A DNA stretch of 45,018 nucleotides, from contig JALNVF010000005.1 in the NCBI GenBank assembly GCA_023231445.1, forward strand, positions 1 to 45,018. The letters are read 5' to 3'. The notes beneath the pieces were generated by a model. That model was not told the origin of the DNA, did no database searches, and saw nothing but the letters and a program-made list of their open reading frames with translations. Source of the DNA: Treponema sp. Its GTDB lineage: Bacteria; Spirochaetota; Spirochaetia; Treponematales; Treponemataceae. Position numbers and translations under genes: made by a program. The first letter of the stretch is position 1; every line of letters starts with the position of its first letter. Of the stretch, positions 17,153 through 25,263 are shown one piece after another.

Positions 17153-19174
17153 TTATTTTCTCTTTTCCATTTTCTTCGGATTTCTCCTATTTATATTAAG
17201 AATACTAAAATTAATAGTTTTCTCCATTTCCATACCCGGTTCAAGCTGTACCGGCCAGAACATTGCAGTCGCAAAAGTCATTTCAGCAGGAACAATCTTT
17301 GTTCCGTTATACTCCGGACGCATAAATATTATGGGAACAAAATAAAATCCGCAATTCTCATTTGGCTCGAACATAAATGAAAGACCGTTTTCAGAATCTG
17401 AAATCTGAACGGCAGAAACGTCTGACAGAGAACCAGATCCGTCGATTTCACTTGCAGATTTCGTTGTATCAATTTCTTTTCTATGAGCAGAAGAAATAAT
17501 TTCGACTTTATAAGGAATAAAATTTCCTTCAATATAATTTGTCTGGGCAAAATTCGATTCAACTACAAAATTTGCATGCAAGGGAGAACTGCTTTCATTC
17601 TTAAGTATATACTGAATAGTAAATCCGTTTGAATTTGACAGATATTTTTTCCGAAGGCTGATTTCCTGTTTTCGCTCACTGAATTCTGCCTGAGCAGAAA
17701 GTTGAATCTCATTATGCTGACCGGAGAAACGAGTTTCACTGTACTTCAGCTGTGAAAAAATTCCAGTACCAGAAGGTTCATTTTTCAAATATTTTTTAAT
17801 ATCATTATCGGAAAAAATATGGTCGACAAACATTCCTCGGTAATAACCGTCTGTACACCCGTCAAATTCTTCAATCCGGCTCGGATTATCCGCATAGTTG
17901 CTGGCACTCTGCATAACATCCAGTTCACATATTTCTCCGCTAAGCAACCTTATGCATGACGTATAATTAAGCATACGGCAGATATATTCATCTGTTCCGT
18001 CACCGTCATAATCAAAGCTTGATATAGATTCATCAAATTTACTACTATCACGCACAATCATTTCGGCTTCATTCAGACAACGGTATGCTTTTTGTCTGTA
18101 TGTTGAATTAACAAGAGATCCTTTTGAAGTACAGACAAAACCTTCTCCACTCTGCGCGGTCCACAGCTTCTCACGTGCCGCTTTTTTCCGGGCCTTATCA
18201 CCATGATACTGATTTATAAGCATACTCACATATAACATGCGGCAGCAAAGTGCCAGACTCTGCGGATAAGTCTGAAGAAAGTCGTAAATTGTAACGGGAT
18301 ATCCGTCATTTTTAGTCACTGAGGTATAAGGAATTTTTGCCCATTGTGCAATATCAGAACTTAATCCAGCTGTAATAAACGCTGGTACTCGTACCTGTGT
18401 TATTCTTCGATATGATGACGGATATGAAAATCGTATTGTATTTCCGAATTTATTTTTAGCCGTTTCATAAATCGAAAGCAAATAGCCGTTTTTAAGCAGT
18501 TGATGAAATTCTTCATGAGAAAACTGTATATCAACATACCGTTCATTTCCTTCCCTGTCATAATAATCACCACGAACATTTTTTTTCACTGCTAAAAACA
18601 ACGATGACAAATATTCTTCTGCAGGAACATCTTCAGACGGCTTATGTTTTCTATACAACGGAATAATATCAATTGATTTTCCTCTGTCAGACATAATAAC
18701 AGGCAGATACATAAGTTTTGAAGGAGAAATAATAGAACTATCAAGTAAAACATATTCAATACCACATGTCTCAAGACTTGTAACAAGAGAAGTATCCCAA
18801 CTGCTGGCACAAAGCGTCATACCTCTGGGACGTTTACCGGTGGTCTGTCGTATTTCGGCAGAAAGCATATCAACCTGCCCACTACGATCAATAGGAAAAA
18901 GCAGAGGAAAAACAGGATTATAAAATCCGCCTCCAAGTATTTCTACCTGTTTTCTGCTTGTAAGCTGCTGCAGAATTTCTAAAAACTCAGGATGCTTCTT
19001 CTTAAAAAACTGAAGTTGATTTCCATTAAACGAAAAAGACAAGTTGCAATCGGGATGAGAATATAAAAATGTTGCTGCGGGTTTATACACATCCAGATAA
19101 TCTTTTTCACTATCGGGAAGTGTCATGCCGGCCGGCGCAGATTCCAGACCGAAACAGACACATAATAAATTCAT
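17153..19174 (-). CDS. GH57/DUF1926-like protein lacking the catalytic motifs
   Basis: A 673-residue protein related to GH57 alpha-amylase/4-alpha-glucanotransferase. The N-terminal half aligns by eye with the Thermococcus litoralis enzyme: EILGGGFYNPVFPLLFP (79-95), GKRPRG, and VTSLETCGIEYVLLD (131-145). The C-terminal half resembles the DUF1926 beta domain. The four catalytic motifs are changed: HQP near the N-terminus reads LES, GFYEP reads GFYNP (Glu to Asn), the nucleophile motif ERVW reads ASSW (residues 123-126, Glu to Ala), and the HDDGEKFG acid region is not found. It is therefore probably not a glycosidase. It follows rnfB by 9 bp in the same operon. No signal peptide is evident. 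Role unknown. Confidence 0.75.
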   Translation of the reverse strand: MNLLCVCFGLESAPAGMTLPDSEKDYLDVYKPAATFLYSHPDCNLSFSFNGNQLQFFKKKHPEFLEILQQLTSRKQVEILGGGFYNPVFPLLFPIDRSGQVDMLSAEIRQTTGKRPRGMTLCASSWDTSLVTSLETCGIEYVLLDSSIISPSKLMYLPVIMSDRGKSIDIIPLYRKHKPSEDVPAEEYLSSLFLAVKKNVRGDYYDREGNERYVDIQFSHEEFHQLLKNGYLLSIYETAKNKFGNTIRFSYPSSYRRITQVRVPAFITAGLSSDIAQWAKIPYTSVTKNDGYPVTIYDFLQTYPQSLALCCRMLYVSMLINQYHGDKARKKAAREKLWTAQSGEGFVCTSKGSLVNSTYRQKAYRCLNEAEMIVRDSSKFDESISSFDYDGDGTDEYICRMLNYTSCIRLLSGEICELDVMQSASNYADNPSRIEEFDGCTDGYYRGMFVDHIFSDNDIKKYLKNEPSGTGIFSQLKYSETRFSGQHNEIQLSAQAEFSERKQEISLRKKYLSNSNGFTIQYILKNESSSPLHANFVVESNFAQTNYIEGNFIPYKVEIISSAHRKEIDTTKSASEIDGSGSLSDVSAVQISDSENGLSFMFEPNENCGFYFVPIIFMRPEYNGTKIVPAEMTFATAMFWPVQLEPGMEMEKTINFSILNINRRNPKKMEKRK

Positions 19175-19183
19175 TTACTATTA

Positions 19184-19795
19184 TTAACTAACTCCTGTAA
19201 TTATTCTATAACAAGTCTCCCATATTTTAAAGCCCCTTTTCACAGGAATTTCTATATTCTGTGTTTTTTTACAATCAGAACAATGAGTAAGACTTTCATC
19301 TACATTACAGCACAACTGACATTCGTTTGTTTCAAGCCGCATGAGTTTTATTATGTGTTTAGGGCATTCTTCAACACAGTTACCACAACCACAGCATAAA
19401 TTTGTAACAACTGCCGTATTATTTTTTATGACAATAGCTTCCTGAGGACATGAATTTACACAATCTCCAAGTCCTATACACGAAAATCTGCAATCGTTGA
19501 TCGACTCATATATCTGACTGACTGTTTTACAGCTCTGCCCAGGATTATAATCCAAACACTGCTGGTTACTGAATTTTTTATTTGATGAGCATAAAACTAC
19601 CGCATGCATTGTTACATCTTTAGGCCGTTCAATTTCAGGAATAACATATTTTAACTCTAATTCCGAAAAAAGCGGATTTTCAACAGAAAAAGACACTCTC
19701 TTCATTGCCGGTAATAAAATTACAAACATAAAAAACAATATAAGTAAAAGCAGGAGTATAAGCAAAAAAATAAAAACAACAGAAAACACCATCAT
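19184..19795 (-). CDS. rnfB: RnfB-like ferredoxin subunit, N-terminal cluster domain absent
   Basis: A 203-residue subunit with an N-terminal membrane helix (about 3-30). Two [4Fe-4S] sites are intact: C102-x3-C106-x5-C112-x3-C116-P, in the RnfB context CIGLGDCVNSCP, and C134-x2-C137-x2-C140-x3-C144-P. Extra cysteines occur at 69, 80, 89, 159, 162, 163, 172 and 175. Normal RnfB has an additional N-terminal Fe-S domain with a GCGxxGC motif directly after the membrane helix. Here residues 30-65 contain no cysteine. In Rnf, RnfB accepts electrons from or gives them to ferredoxin. Its start overlaps rnfA by four bases. Confidence 0.82.
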   Translation of the reverse strand: MMVFSVVFIFLLILLLLLILFFMFVILLPAMKRVSFSVENPLFSELELKYVIPEIERPKDVTMHAVVLCSSNKKFSNQQCLDYNPGQSCKTVSQIYESINDCRFSCIGLGDCVNSCPQEAIVIKNNTAVVTNLCCGCGNCVEECPKHIIKLMRLETNECQLCCNVDESLTHCSDCKKTQNIEIPVKRGFKIWETCYRIITGVS

Positions 19796-20352
19796 AATAC
19801 CCCCTGATTAAACCATGAAACATTCCACACAGCAAGACTTATGATTATTACTGCCATTGTCAGCATAATAAGGCTTTTCTTTTTCATTTTATCATTTTTG
19901 GGGCGGACAATTTCAATGCGTCTTCTTAATGAAAATAAAACAGGCAGAATCAGAATAAAAGATAACATACAACTTACTGCAATAACAATCGAATCTATTA
20001 TTCCTAAACTTTCATTCAGCGTAAGTAAAATTATAAGGTACGAAACAGCAAATTCTGAAGTTTTTAGACCGGTGGTAATCCGCATAATTATTTCAACAAA
20101 AACGGAAACCGATATAAAAATTAAAAGAGCAATAAGCGGATATAATTCAATTAAATTTGCCGGAATAAGCAGCTCTTTGATTATTACAAAAGTCAATATA
20201 GTTGAACAGAGAACTACAATTGTACATTTTATCAACTGGAAAAATAATGTTTTATCCATTGAACGACTTAAAACAGCAGCTCTATTCAACCCTATTCCAT
20301 AAATGAGGACAGCCGAGCAATAAAGAAGAAAATAAAAAAATGTATCAATCAT
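19792..20352 (-). CDS. rnfA: RnfA-like membrane subunit lacking cluster cysteines
   Basis: A 186-residue protein with six membrane helices, fitting the RnfA/RnfE/NqrDE family by position, size and the segment FVEIIMRITT, which matches the usual F-V-E-M-x-I-K-K-x. In characterised RnfA two cysteines (in LGICPF and in TTNCAVLG) hold a [2Fe-2S] cluster inside the membrane. By eye these align with LNRAAVL (Asn23) and TLNESLG (Asn113), so both are replaced. The only cysteines here are at 12, 43, 49 and 127, away from those sites. It overlaps rnfE by eight bases and rnfB by four. Identification depends strongly on operon order. Confidence 0.7.
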   Translation of the reverse strand: MIDTFFYFLLYCSAVLIYGIGLNRAAVLSRSMDKTLFFQLIKCTIVVLCSTILTFVIIKELLIPANLIELYPLIALLIFISVSVFVEIIMRITTGLKTSEFAVSYLIILLTLNESLGIIDSIVIAVSCMLSFILILPVLFSLRRRIEIVRPKNDKMKKKSLIMLTMAVIIISLAVWNVSWFNQGVL

Positions 20353-20962
20353 TTATATGCTCCAAATTCTCAAGAATTGTAATTTTGTTAATAACATAAA
20401 CATGCAGAATAAGAATAACTGCTGAACAAACCAGCGCACCTGGAATAGTTGCAAAAAAAACAAGTGCACTGATTTTACCTGAATCAAACAGAACTTTCTC
20501 ATATATACCATGTCTTGTTAATAATGTTATTGTTCCGAATCCTGCAATATCTCTAAACAGGAAAAAAATGAGAGCATATACTGAATAAAATAAACATTGT
20601 AACATATTGCGAGATATATCCTTACTCAAGGATAATCCTTCACTGCCAAACATATATCCAATCAAAAAGGAAGATACAGTCGGTAAGTATATAACAAAGC
20701 CAAGTTGCACAGCCAGCAGAGGAATAGTCAGTACAAGTATCTGCCGGACGAACATCGTTGCTGCAATCATTACAGACAACAACAAGACATTTCCTATCGT
20801 CTGTAATTTAAAATGATAAATAAAACTTTTTATAAGTGTTCCAACCAGCATAAGAAAATTAAGTTCCAAAACAAGTATTATACCACAGACAAAACGTCCT
20901 GGTGCAGGAACAACCATTGCGAGTGTAGCCGCGATATAAACATATATTGATTTTCTATTCAT
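20345..20962 (-). CDS. rnfE: RnfE-like membrane subunit
   Basis: A 205-residue, six-helix protein in the RnfE slot of the cluster. Cys26 (in GRFVCGI) may correspond to the first cluster ligand of RnfE (LGLCP). The second ligand, normally in IPLIVVNCIILG, aligns with YLPTVSSFLIG, where serine replaces the cysteine. The sequence is far from typical RnfE, and without its neighbours I would call it only a membrane protein. RnfE and RnfA normally form a symmetric pair with opposite topology. The ATG shares a base with the TAA stop of rnfG (TAATG), indicating translational coupling. Confidence 0.68.
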   Translation of the reverse strand: MNRKSIYVYIAATLAMVVPAPGRFVCGIILVLELNFLMLVGTLIKSFIYHFKLQTIGNVLLLSVMIAATMFVRQILVLTIPLLAVQLGFVIYLPTVSSFLIGYMFGSEGLSLSKDISRNMLQCLFYSVYALIFFLFRDIAGFGTITLLTRHGIYEKVLFDSGKISALVFFATIPGALVCSAVILILHVYVINKITILENLEHIND

Positions 20963-21465
20963 TATTTTATTGCTCCTACTCCACTGTATGCAGGTGTTGC
21001 GGTGTTTCTTACAATATCGGGAATACGCTTGATCCAGTAATTAATCCTTGCATCGTCACTTTCGTCTTCAATTACTTTTTGCACTCTTCCATGAAGCCCT
21101 GCAATACCTATGAATTTTGCAACCGATTTATCGTTGTATAAAAATACAGCAGGTAAAGGACCATATATAGTTTCAATTCTTATCAAGACCGCATATTTTC
21201 TGGCCCCATTATCTTTTCTTCTAACCTGAAAACATACTGAATTTAAAGCTATCGGTGCATTTATTCCAACATACTCCCCAACTATCCATTCTCCAGGAGC
21301 TTTCTCTTCAAGGACATCTATTATTTCCTCTCTAAGTCCAGTGTGCCATTTATTTTCAGATAAAACAATAATACCAGTAAGCAATCCGAACAATCCGACT
21401 ATAATACCCGCAAGTATTCCATACTGTTTTAATAATTTTTTTGAAGAATTTTCTGTATCCATCAT
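20962..21465 (-). CDS. rnfG: RnfG-like subunit with altered flavinylation site
   Basis: A 167-residue protein with one N-terminal membrane helix (about 15-35) and a periplasmic FMN_bind-like domain, with the segment YAVLIRIETIYGPLPAVFLYN in the place of the usual Y-x-x-x-V-x-x-x-G-Y/F-x-G-x-I. Normal RnfG ends with D-x-x-S/T-G-A-T, where the last Thr takes covalent FMN from ApbE. Here the C-terminal region reads IVRNTATPAYSGVG: Thr157 and Ala156 remain, but the glycine is Thr155, the preceding S/T is Asn154, and the Asp is not at the normal distance. Covalent FMN is therefore doubtful. It overlaps rnfD by four bases. Confidence 0.75.
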   Translation of the reverse strand: MMDTENSSKKLLKQYGILAGIIVGLFGLLTGIIVLSENKWHTGLREEIIDVLEEKAPGEWIVGEYVGINAPIALNSVCFQVRRKDNGARKYAVLIRIETIYGPLPAVFLYNDKSVAKFIGIAGLHGRVQKVIEDESDDARINYWIKRIPDIVRNTATPAYSGVGAIK

Positions 21466-22538
21466 CTGATACCTTCGTCTTTTAAATTTTCATCGAGCAT
21501 ACTATATAAAGCTTTTTTATTATTTTTGTCTTCAATAATTTGAATTATAGGAGAAATTATGTTTGCACAAAGAATTGTAAAAATCATTCCTACAGAAGAC
21601 GTTCCACACCCTGCAATCATAAAAGCCAATACACCGCATATAATTCCATACAAAATTTTCCCTGTATAGGTTAGAGGTGTTGTTCCGTACCATTGAATAA
21701 CAAATATGCTGCAGAAAATCGTACCACTTGTAAGAAAAGCAAGAAGTAAATCACCTTGACCGGGAATACCACCACAAATGAAAGGCCCTGCAAATCTTAC
21801 AAGCAGACCATATGTTGTAATAAAACATGCAGGGATTAATATACTCAGCATTCCCGATGAAAACAACACTATTGAAGAAATAAGTGTAATAAAATTGAAT
21901 CTGAATGCAGGAATAACAGAGTGTGTATCCCATAACATTGAAATGTATCCATCAGGAATAGACACTTTTAGTATTCTAAAAAGCGAATTATTCAAAGCCT
22001 CAGTAATAGGAGGATCAAATTTAAAAACAGGAAATACACCAGTCTGAATCAAAGTATAAGAAGGGTTTCTCATTTGCAGTAAATTTTTTGTCACAATTAG
22101 TCCCGGAAAAGCTTTCATACCGATAATCCAACAAACCGCAATTGTAATAGCAGCTGTATTTCCCCATGCGTTTGCAAAACCACCGAACATGTATTTCAAG
22201 AAAATCATTGTAAAAAAAGTAATAAAAAAAACAGAAACAGGAGGAAAAGTCGATGGCAAAAGCATTCCAATAATAATTCCCTGAACCGCACTCGTCATAT
22301 CTGAAAAATGGTACGATTTATGATATAGTCTGTCTGCAGCTTCAGCACATAAGGAACCAGACAAAGAACAGCCTATAACACAAAGAGCGCTATAACTCTT
22401 CGTCAGCAAAAGCATGAAAATCTGCACAGCCAGAAGCACTGCTAAAGTAAGCGAAGAATTTCCAACAGACTGAGATGCATATGTAAACGGACGTATAAGC
22501 ATTTTATTATATAACTTCTCATTTGACTTTCCTGACAT
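21462..22538 (-). CDS. rnfD: RnfD-like membrane subunit without flavinylation motif
   Basis: A 358-residue protein with about nine or ten membrane helices, in the NqrB/RnfD family. Recognisable parts are LIRPFTYASQSVGNSSLTLAV near the N-terminus (usual form S-P-H), DMTSAVQGIIIGMLLPSTFPP (about 80-100, the D-x-S-A-x-x-T-G-x-L-L-A-x-x-L-P element) and FGGFANAWGN. The usual covalent FMN motif S/T-G-A-T lies after the GGxxxN helix. The only similar local sequence is TEAL (179-182), where Leu replaces the flavin-bearing Thr and Glu replaces Gly. It has an AAGGAG site and follows rnfC by 11 bp. Confidence 0.82.
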   Translation of the reverse strand: MSGKSNEKLYNKMLIRPFTYASQSVGNSSLTLAVLLAVQIFMLLLTKSYSALCVIGCSLSGSLCAEAADRLYHKSYHFSDMTSAVQGIIIGMLLPSTFPPVSVFFITFFTMIFLKYMFGGFANAWGNTAAITIAVCWIIGMKAFPGLIVTKNLLQMRNPSYTLIQTGVFPVFKFDPPITEALNNSLFRILKVSIPDGYISMLWDTHSVIPAFRFNFITLISSIVLFSSGMLSILIPACFITTYGLLVRFAGPFICGGIPGQGDLLLAFLTSGTIFCSIFVIQWYGTTPLTYTGKILYGIICGVLAFMIAGCGTSSVGMIFTILCANIISPIIQIIEDKNNKKALYSMLDENLKDEGIR

Positions 22539-22549
22539 TATTTTGCTCC

Positions 22550-23851
22550 TTAATCTATCTGCTTCATTTTCAACATCTTTACCGTCTGACTAACAGGGAG
22601 TCGCGACGGACAAACAAAATTACAGAGACCACATTCCGAACAAAGCAGCGCTGAACGTATATAAGAATCATCATTTTCTGTTCCACCGTTTGCATACCGA
22701 TACAATACATCGGGTGTTAATTTTCTAGGGCATACATTACGGCATTTTCCGCACCTGATACATGCAAACTGCCGCTGTTCAGGTACCTTAGCTGCAGGAA
22801 GAAATAATACAGATTTTACATATTTTGTTATAGGAGCATCAAGGCTGCATGCAGAATACCCGCTTATAAGTCCATTAATAATTATCGCAGCAGGAGGTAC
22901 TCTAAAGCCTCCGCACTGTTGTGCCAGAAACCGAACGGTTGTTCCTATTCGTACTTTCAGCATTCCCGACGCAGGAATACATTCACCGGAAATATATACA
23001 TATTTATCAATAACAGGAATACCATCCTTAATTGCGCTGCATACTTCATACATTGTAGCCGCATCTACGTACAAATCATCAGCCGCTATATCTAAAAAAG
23101 GAGTTTCTCTGATTGATTTTCTCACAATCTTCCTTATCTCTTTCTTAAATCCTGCAGGATATTCTGTGATATTGATTTTTACAAAACGGATGGGAACTGC
23201 CTCCTGTTTGCTTATTTCCGGAACAGGAGATTTAGAATCCATTATAAAAACGATTCCACTTGCATTCATTGCACGTGCTGTTATAAGAGCCCCTGTATAT
23301 ATCTCGTTCAAAAACATTGAAGACAACAGCGAATCTGTTACTCGAGTCGGATCATCGTCATACAAGCGAACAACAAGAAGCCGGCATTTTTTATTTTTTA
23401 CAGTATCAATCTCCATCGCAAGAGAAACAGGTTCCTGCGTTTTGAAAGTATTAACAACGCCTCTGTCAGAAAGCTGTTGAATGATTGTAGCAGACGGAAG
23501 AATAGTCCAGTCAACGGCAATTTTTTTCTTACCTAAATATGTAAATGAGCCGGACATTTTTATTCTTACGGCTTCCCCCTGACGGCCGTCAGGTCCAATA
23601 CATAACACTATGTCTTCAACAAATCCGGGAACAGGAGAATGAATTTTCGCAGGATTCTCAGATGAAAGTTTTGTATGAGGAACAGCAATTATCTGCCCTT
23701 CGCGTACTATATCTCCTTTTTTTACGAGACTTGAACATCTGTATCCAGTTTCCTGAACCAAGGGTACTGTCACAATCCGGGGAAGGAATGCATTAACCGC
23801 ATCCTTAAAGAATTTTCGCTTTTCTGCATACACAACAGGAATTATTTTCAT
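22550..23851 (-). CDS. rnfC: RnfC-like subunit with two [4Fe-4S] sites but altered NADH/FMN region
   Basis: A 433-residue peripheral subunit. A barrel-sandwich hybrid domain (about 25-85, VKKGDIVREGQIIAVP then HSPVPGFVEDI) and an SLBB-like domain (about 280-320) are clear. Both C-terminal [4Fe-4S] motifs are intact: CIRCGKCRNVCP (364-375) and CSECGLCNFVCP (404-415). The region that binds FMN and NADH in RnfC, normally GLGGAGFPT followed by NGAECEP, reads VVNTFKTQEP (132-141) and VRLYDDDP (161-168). The GGPMMG motif reads NGLISG (327-332 region). NADH oxidation by the normal site is therefore unlikely. Its ATG overlaps the upstream stop by four bases and has GGAG. Confidence 0.86.
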   Translation of the reverse strand: MKIIPVVYAEKRKFFKDAVNAFLPRIVTVPLVQETGYRCSSLVKKGDIVREGQIIAVPHTKLSSENPAKIHSPVPGFVEDIVLCIGPDGRQGEAVRIKMSGSFTYLGKKKIAVDWTILPSATIIQQLSDRGVVNTFKTQEPVSLAMEIDTVKNKKCRLLVVRLYDDDPTRVTDSLLSSMFLNEIYTGALITARAMNASGIVFIMDSKSPVPEISKQEAVPIRFVKINITEYPAGFKKEIRKIVRKSIRETPFLDIAADDLYVDAATMYEVCSAIKDGIPVIDKYVYISGECIPASGMLKVRIGTTVRFLAQQCGGFRVPPAAIIINGLISGYSACSLDAPITKYVKSVLFLPAAKVPEQRQFACIRCGKCRNVCPRKLTPDVLYRYANGGTENDDSYIRSALLCSECGLCNFVCPSRLPVSQTVKMLKMKQID

Positions 23852-25263
23852 CGATTCTTACTCCATCTGTCGTCCAATAACATATTTGTAAAGAAAAATA
23901 AGGGTATAAAAAAAGAAATAATCATAAGCACAAGATACATCGTTCCTCCGCCGGATAATGAAACTGCATATCCCGCATGAAAGAATTTTCCCTGTTTTTT
24001 CAAAAGTTTTTCAACTGCAGGAAAATTCAAATTATCTATTTGTGCCAGCATATCTTTGCGGAATAACGAATCAAATCTTAATGATACATCGCTTTCTGTT
24101 ATACCGTTTTTATTTTCTGCATATTGGGGAAATACGACTGTATCACCATCTTTGGGTTTTTCAGTCTCTGTTTTTTCAAAAGAATTAAGCGACCGATACG
24201 GTGCAGTTTTTGCCTTCCAGCACCATACAACGTAATCGTCAAGAGACGGAAAACTATCCACAATCCCCCCTGCGCGTGCCGAGGGAAGCTGCATTCGTGT
24301 TGAAGGATGGGAAAAATCTGCAGAAAACAGAAGAATGGATGTGAGCAGGATAATAAAAACAGCACATGCAGCCAATCCGTGTTTTGCTTTTTTAGTTTTA
24401 AACAGAGTGGCATCTGCAACACTAATCATAACAGGAACGAAGGAATATTTTTTATTTTTTTTTCTCCCCGCCTGCAAAAGAACATACATAACAGCAGCTG
24501 TCCCTGTTACAACAGCAGCGAAAATCAGACCGTATCTGAGCGAAGTCATAATCGCAATTACAAGAGATGATGCCGTAAAAAATAAAACAGTAATATTTGT
24601 CAAAATAAAACTCAAAGCATTCTTTCTATTCCATACCTGCTGCACAAGAAAAAGTGCATACAACAAAAGACACACAGCAGATGCTCCTGAATAAGAAGGC
24701 TCGCATATTGAGAAAAAAACAGGAATAACCGAAAAACATATAAAAATAACACGATTTACAGCTAGTATATCCAGTAAAACTGCAAATAAAAGGCAAACTA
24801 CAGGTATCAGCCACGGATATCCGGTTTGTGTATGTATACCGGCACTGATTCCTTTTTTTTGCAAAAGCAAAACTGCATTTTCAGCTTTATCTACCTCACT
24901 GTCAGGAATGTAGTAAAGCTGATATTTTTTTTCTTTGTCAAAAAAATATGCCGCACGTCTGGAAAGATATCCGTTTTTATCCTGCGCAGCTGATGCAAGA
25001 GATACTTCCGGTGTATCAGCACGAAGTGGAAGAGGAACATGCTGAGAAGCAAGATCAATAACTCCTTTGCATCCCGCTTTTTCCATAGCATTTTCAATGC
25101 GGCTGCTGTCGCAGCCGGTCGAAACATACATAATCCGGTACCCTTTCCATAAACTGTCCGATGGTATAAATCTGAACAGAAAAATAATAATAACGGAGGC
25201 TACAGATATGCCAGTTGCAATAAACATTTTATTCAGCGGTGAATGCATACGCTTATACTTCAC
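23848..25263 (-). CDS. Unknown polytopic membrane protein co-transcribed with rnf genes
   Basis: I do not recognise a family. The 471-residue protein has an N-terminal membrane helix (about 12-32), an extracytoplasmic domain of about 115 residues (33-148) with two cysteines in a C-x15-C arrangement, six or seven helices between about 150 and 275, another near 295-315, a second soluble domain (about 320-440) and a final helix near 442-465. The start is GTG at 25263, overlapping the TGA of the DUF212 gene by four bases. It overlaps rnfC by four bases as well. Its place between DUF212 and rnfC suggests an added subunit or assembly factor of the Rnf-like complex; this is inference from position only. 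Confidence 0.65.
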   Translation of the reverse strand: MKYKRMHSPLNKMFIATGISVASVIIIFLFRFIPSDSLWKGYRIMYVSTGCDSSRIENAMEKAGCKGVIDLASQHVPLPLRADTPEVSLASAAQDKNGYLSRRAAYFFDKEKKYQLYYIPDSEVDKAENAVLLLQKKGISAGIHTQTGYPWLIPVVCLLFAVLLDILAVNRVIFICFSVIPVFFSICEPSYSGASAVCLLLYALFLVQQVWNRKNALSFILTNITVLFFTASSLVIAIMTSLRYGLIFAAVVTGTAAVMYVLLQAGRKKNKKYSFVPVMISVADATLFKTKKAKHGLAACAVFIILLTSILLFSADFSHPSTRMQLPSARAGGIVDSFPSLDDYVVWCWKAKTAPYRSLNSFEKTETEKPKDGDTVVFPQYAENKNGITESDVSLRFDSLFRKDMLAQIDNLNFPAVEKLLKKQGKFFHAGYAVSLSGGGTMYLVLMIISFFIPLFFFTNMLLDDRWSKNR

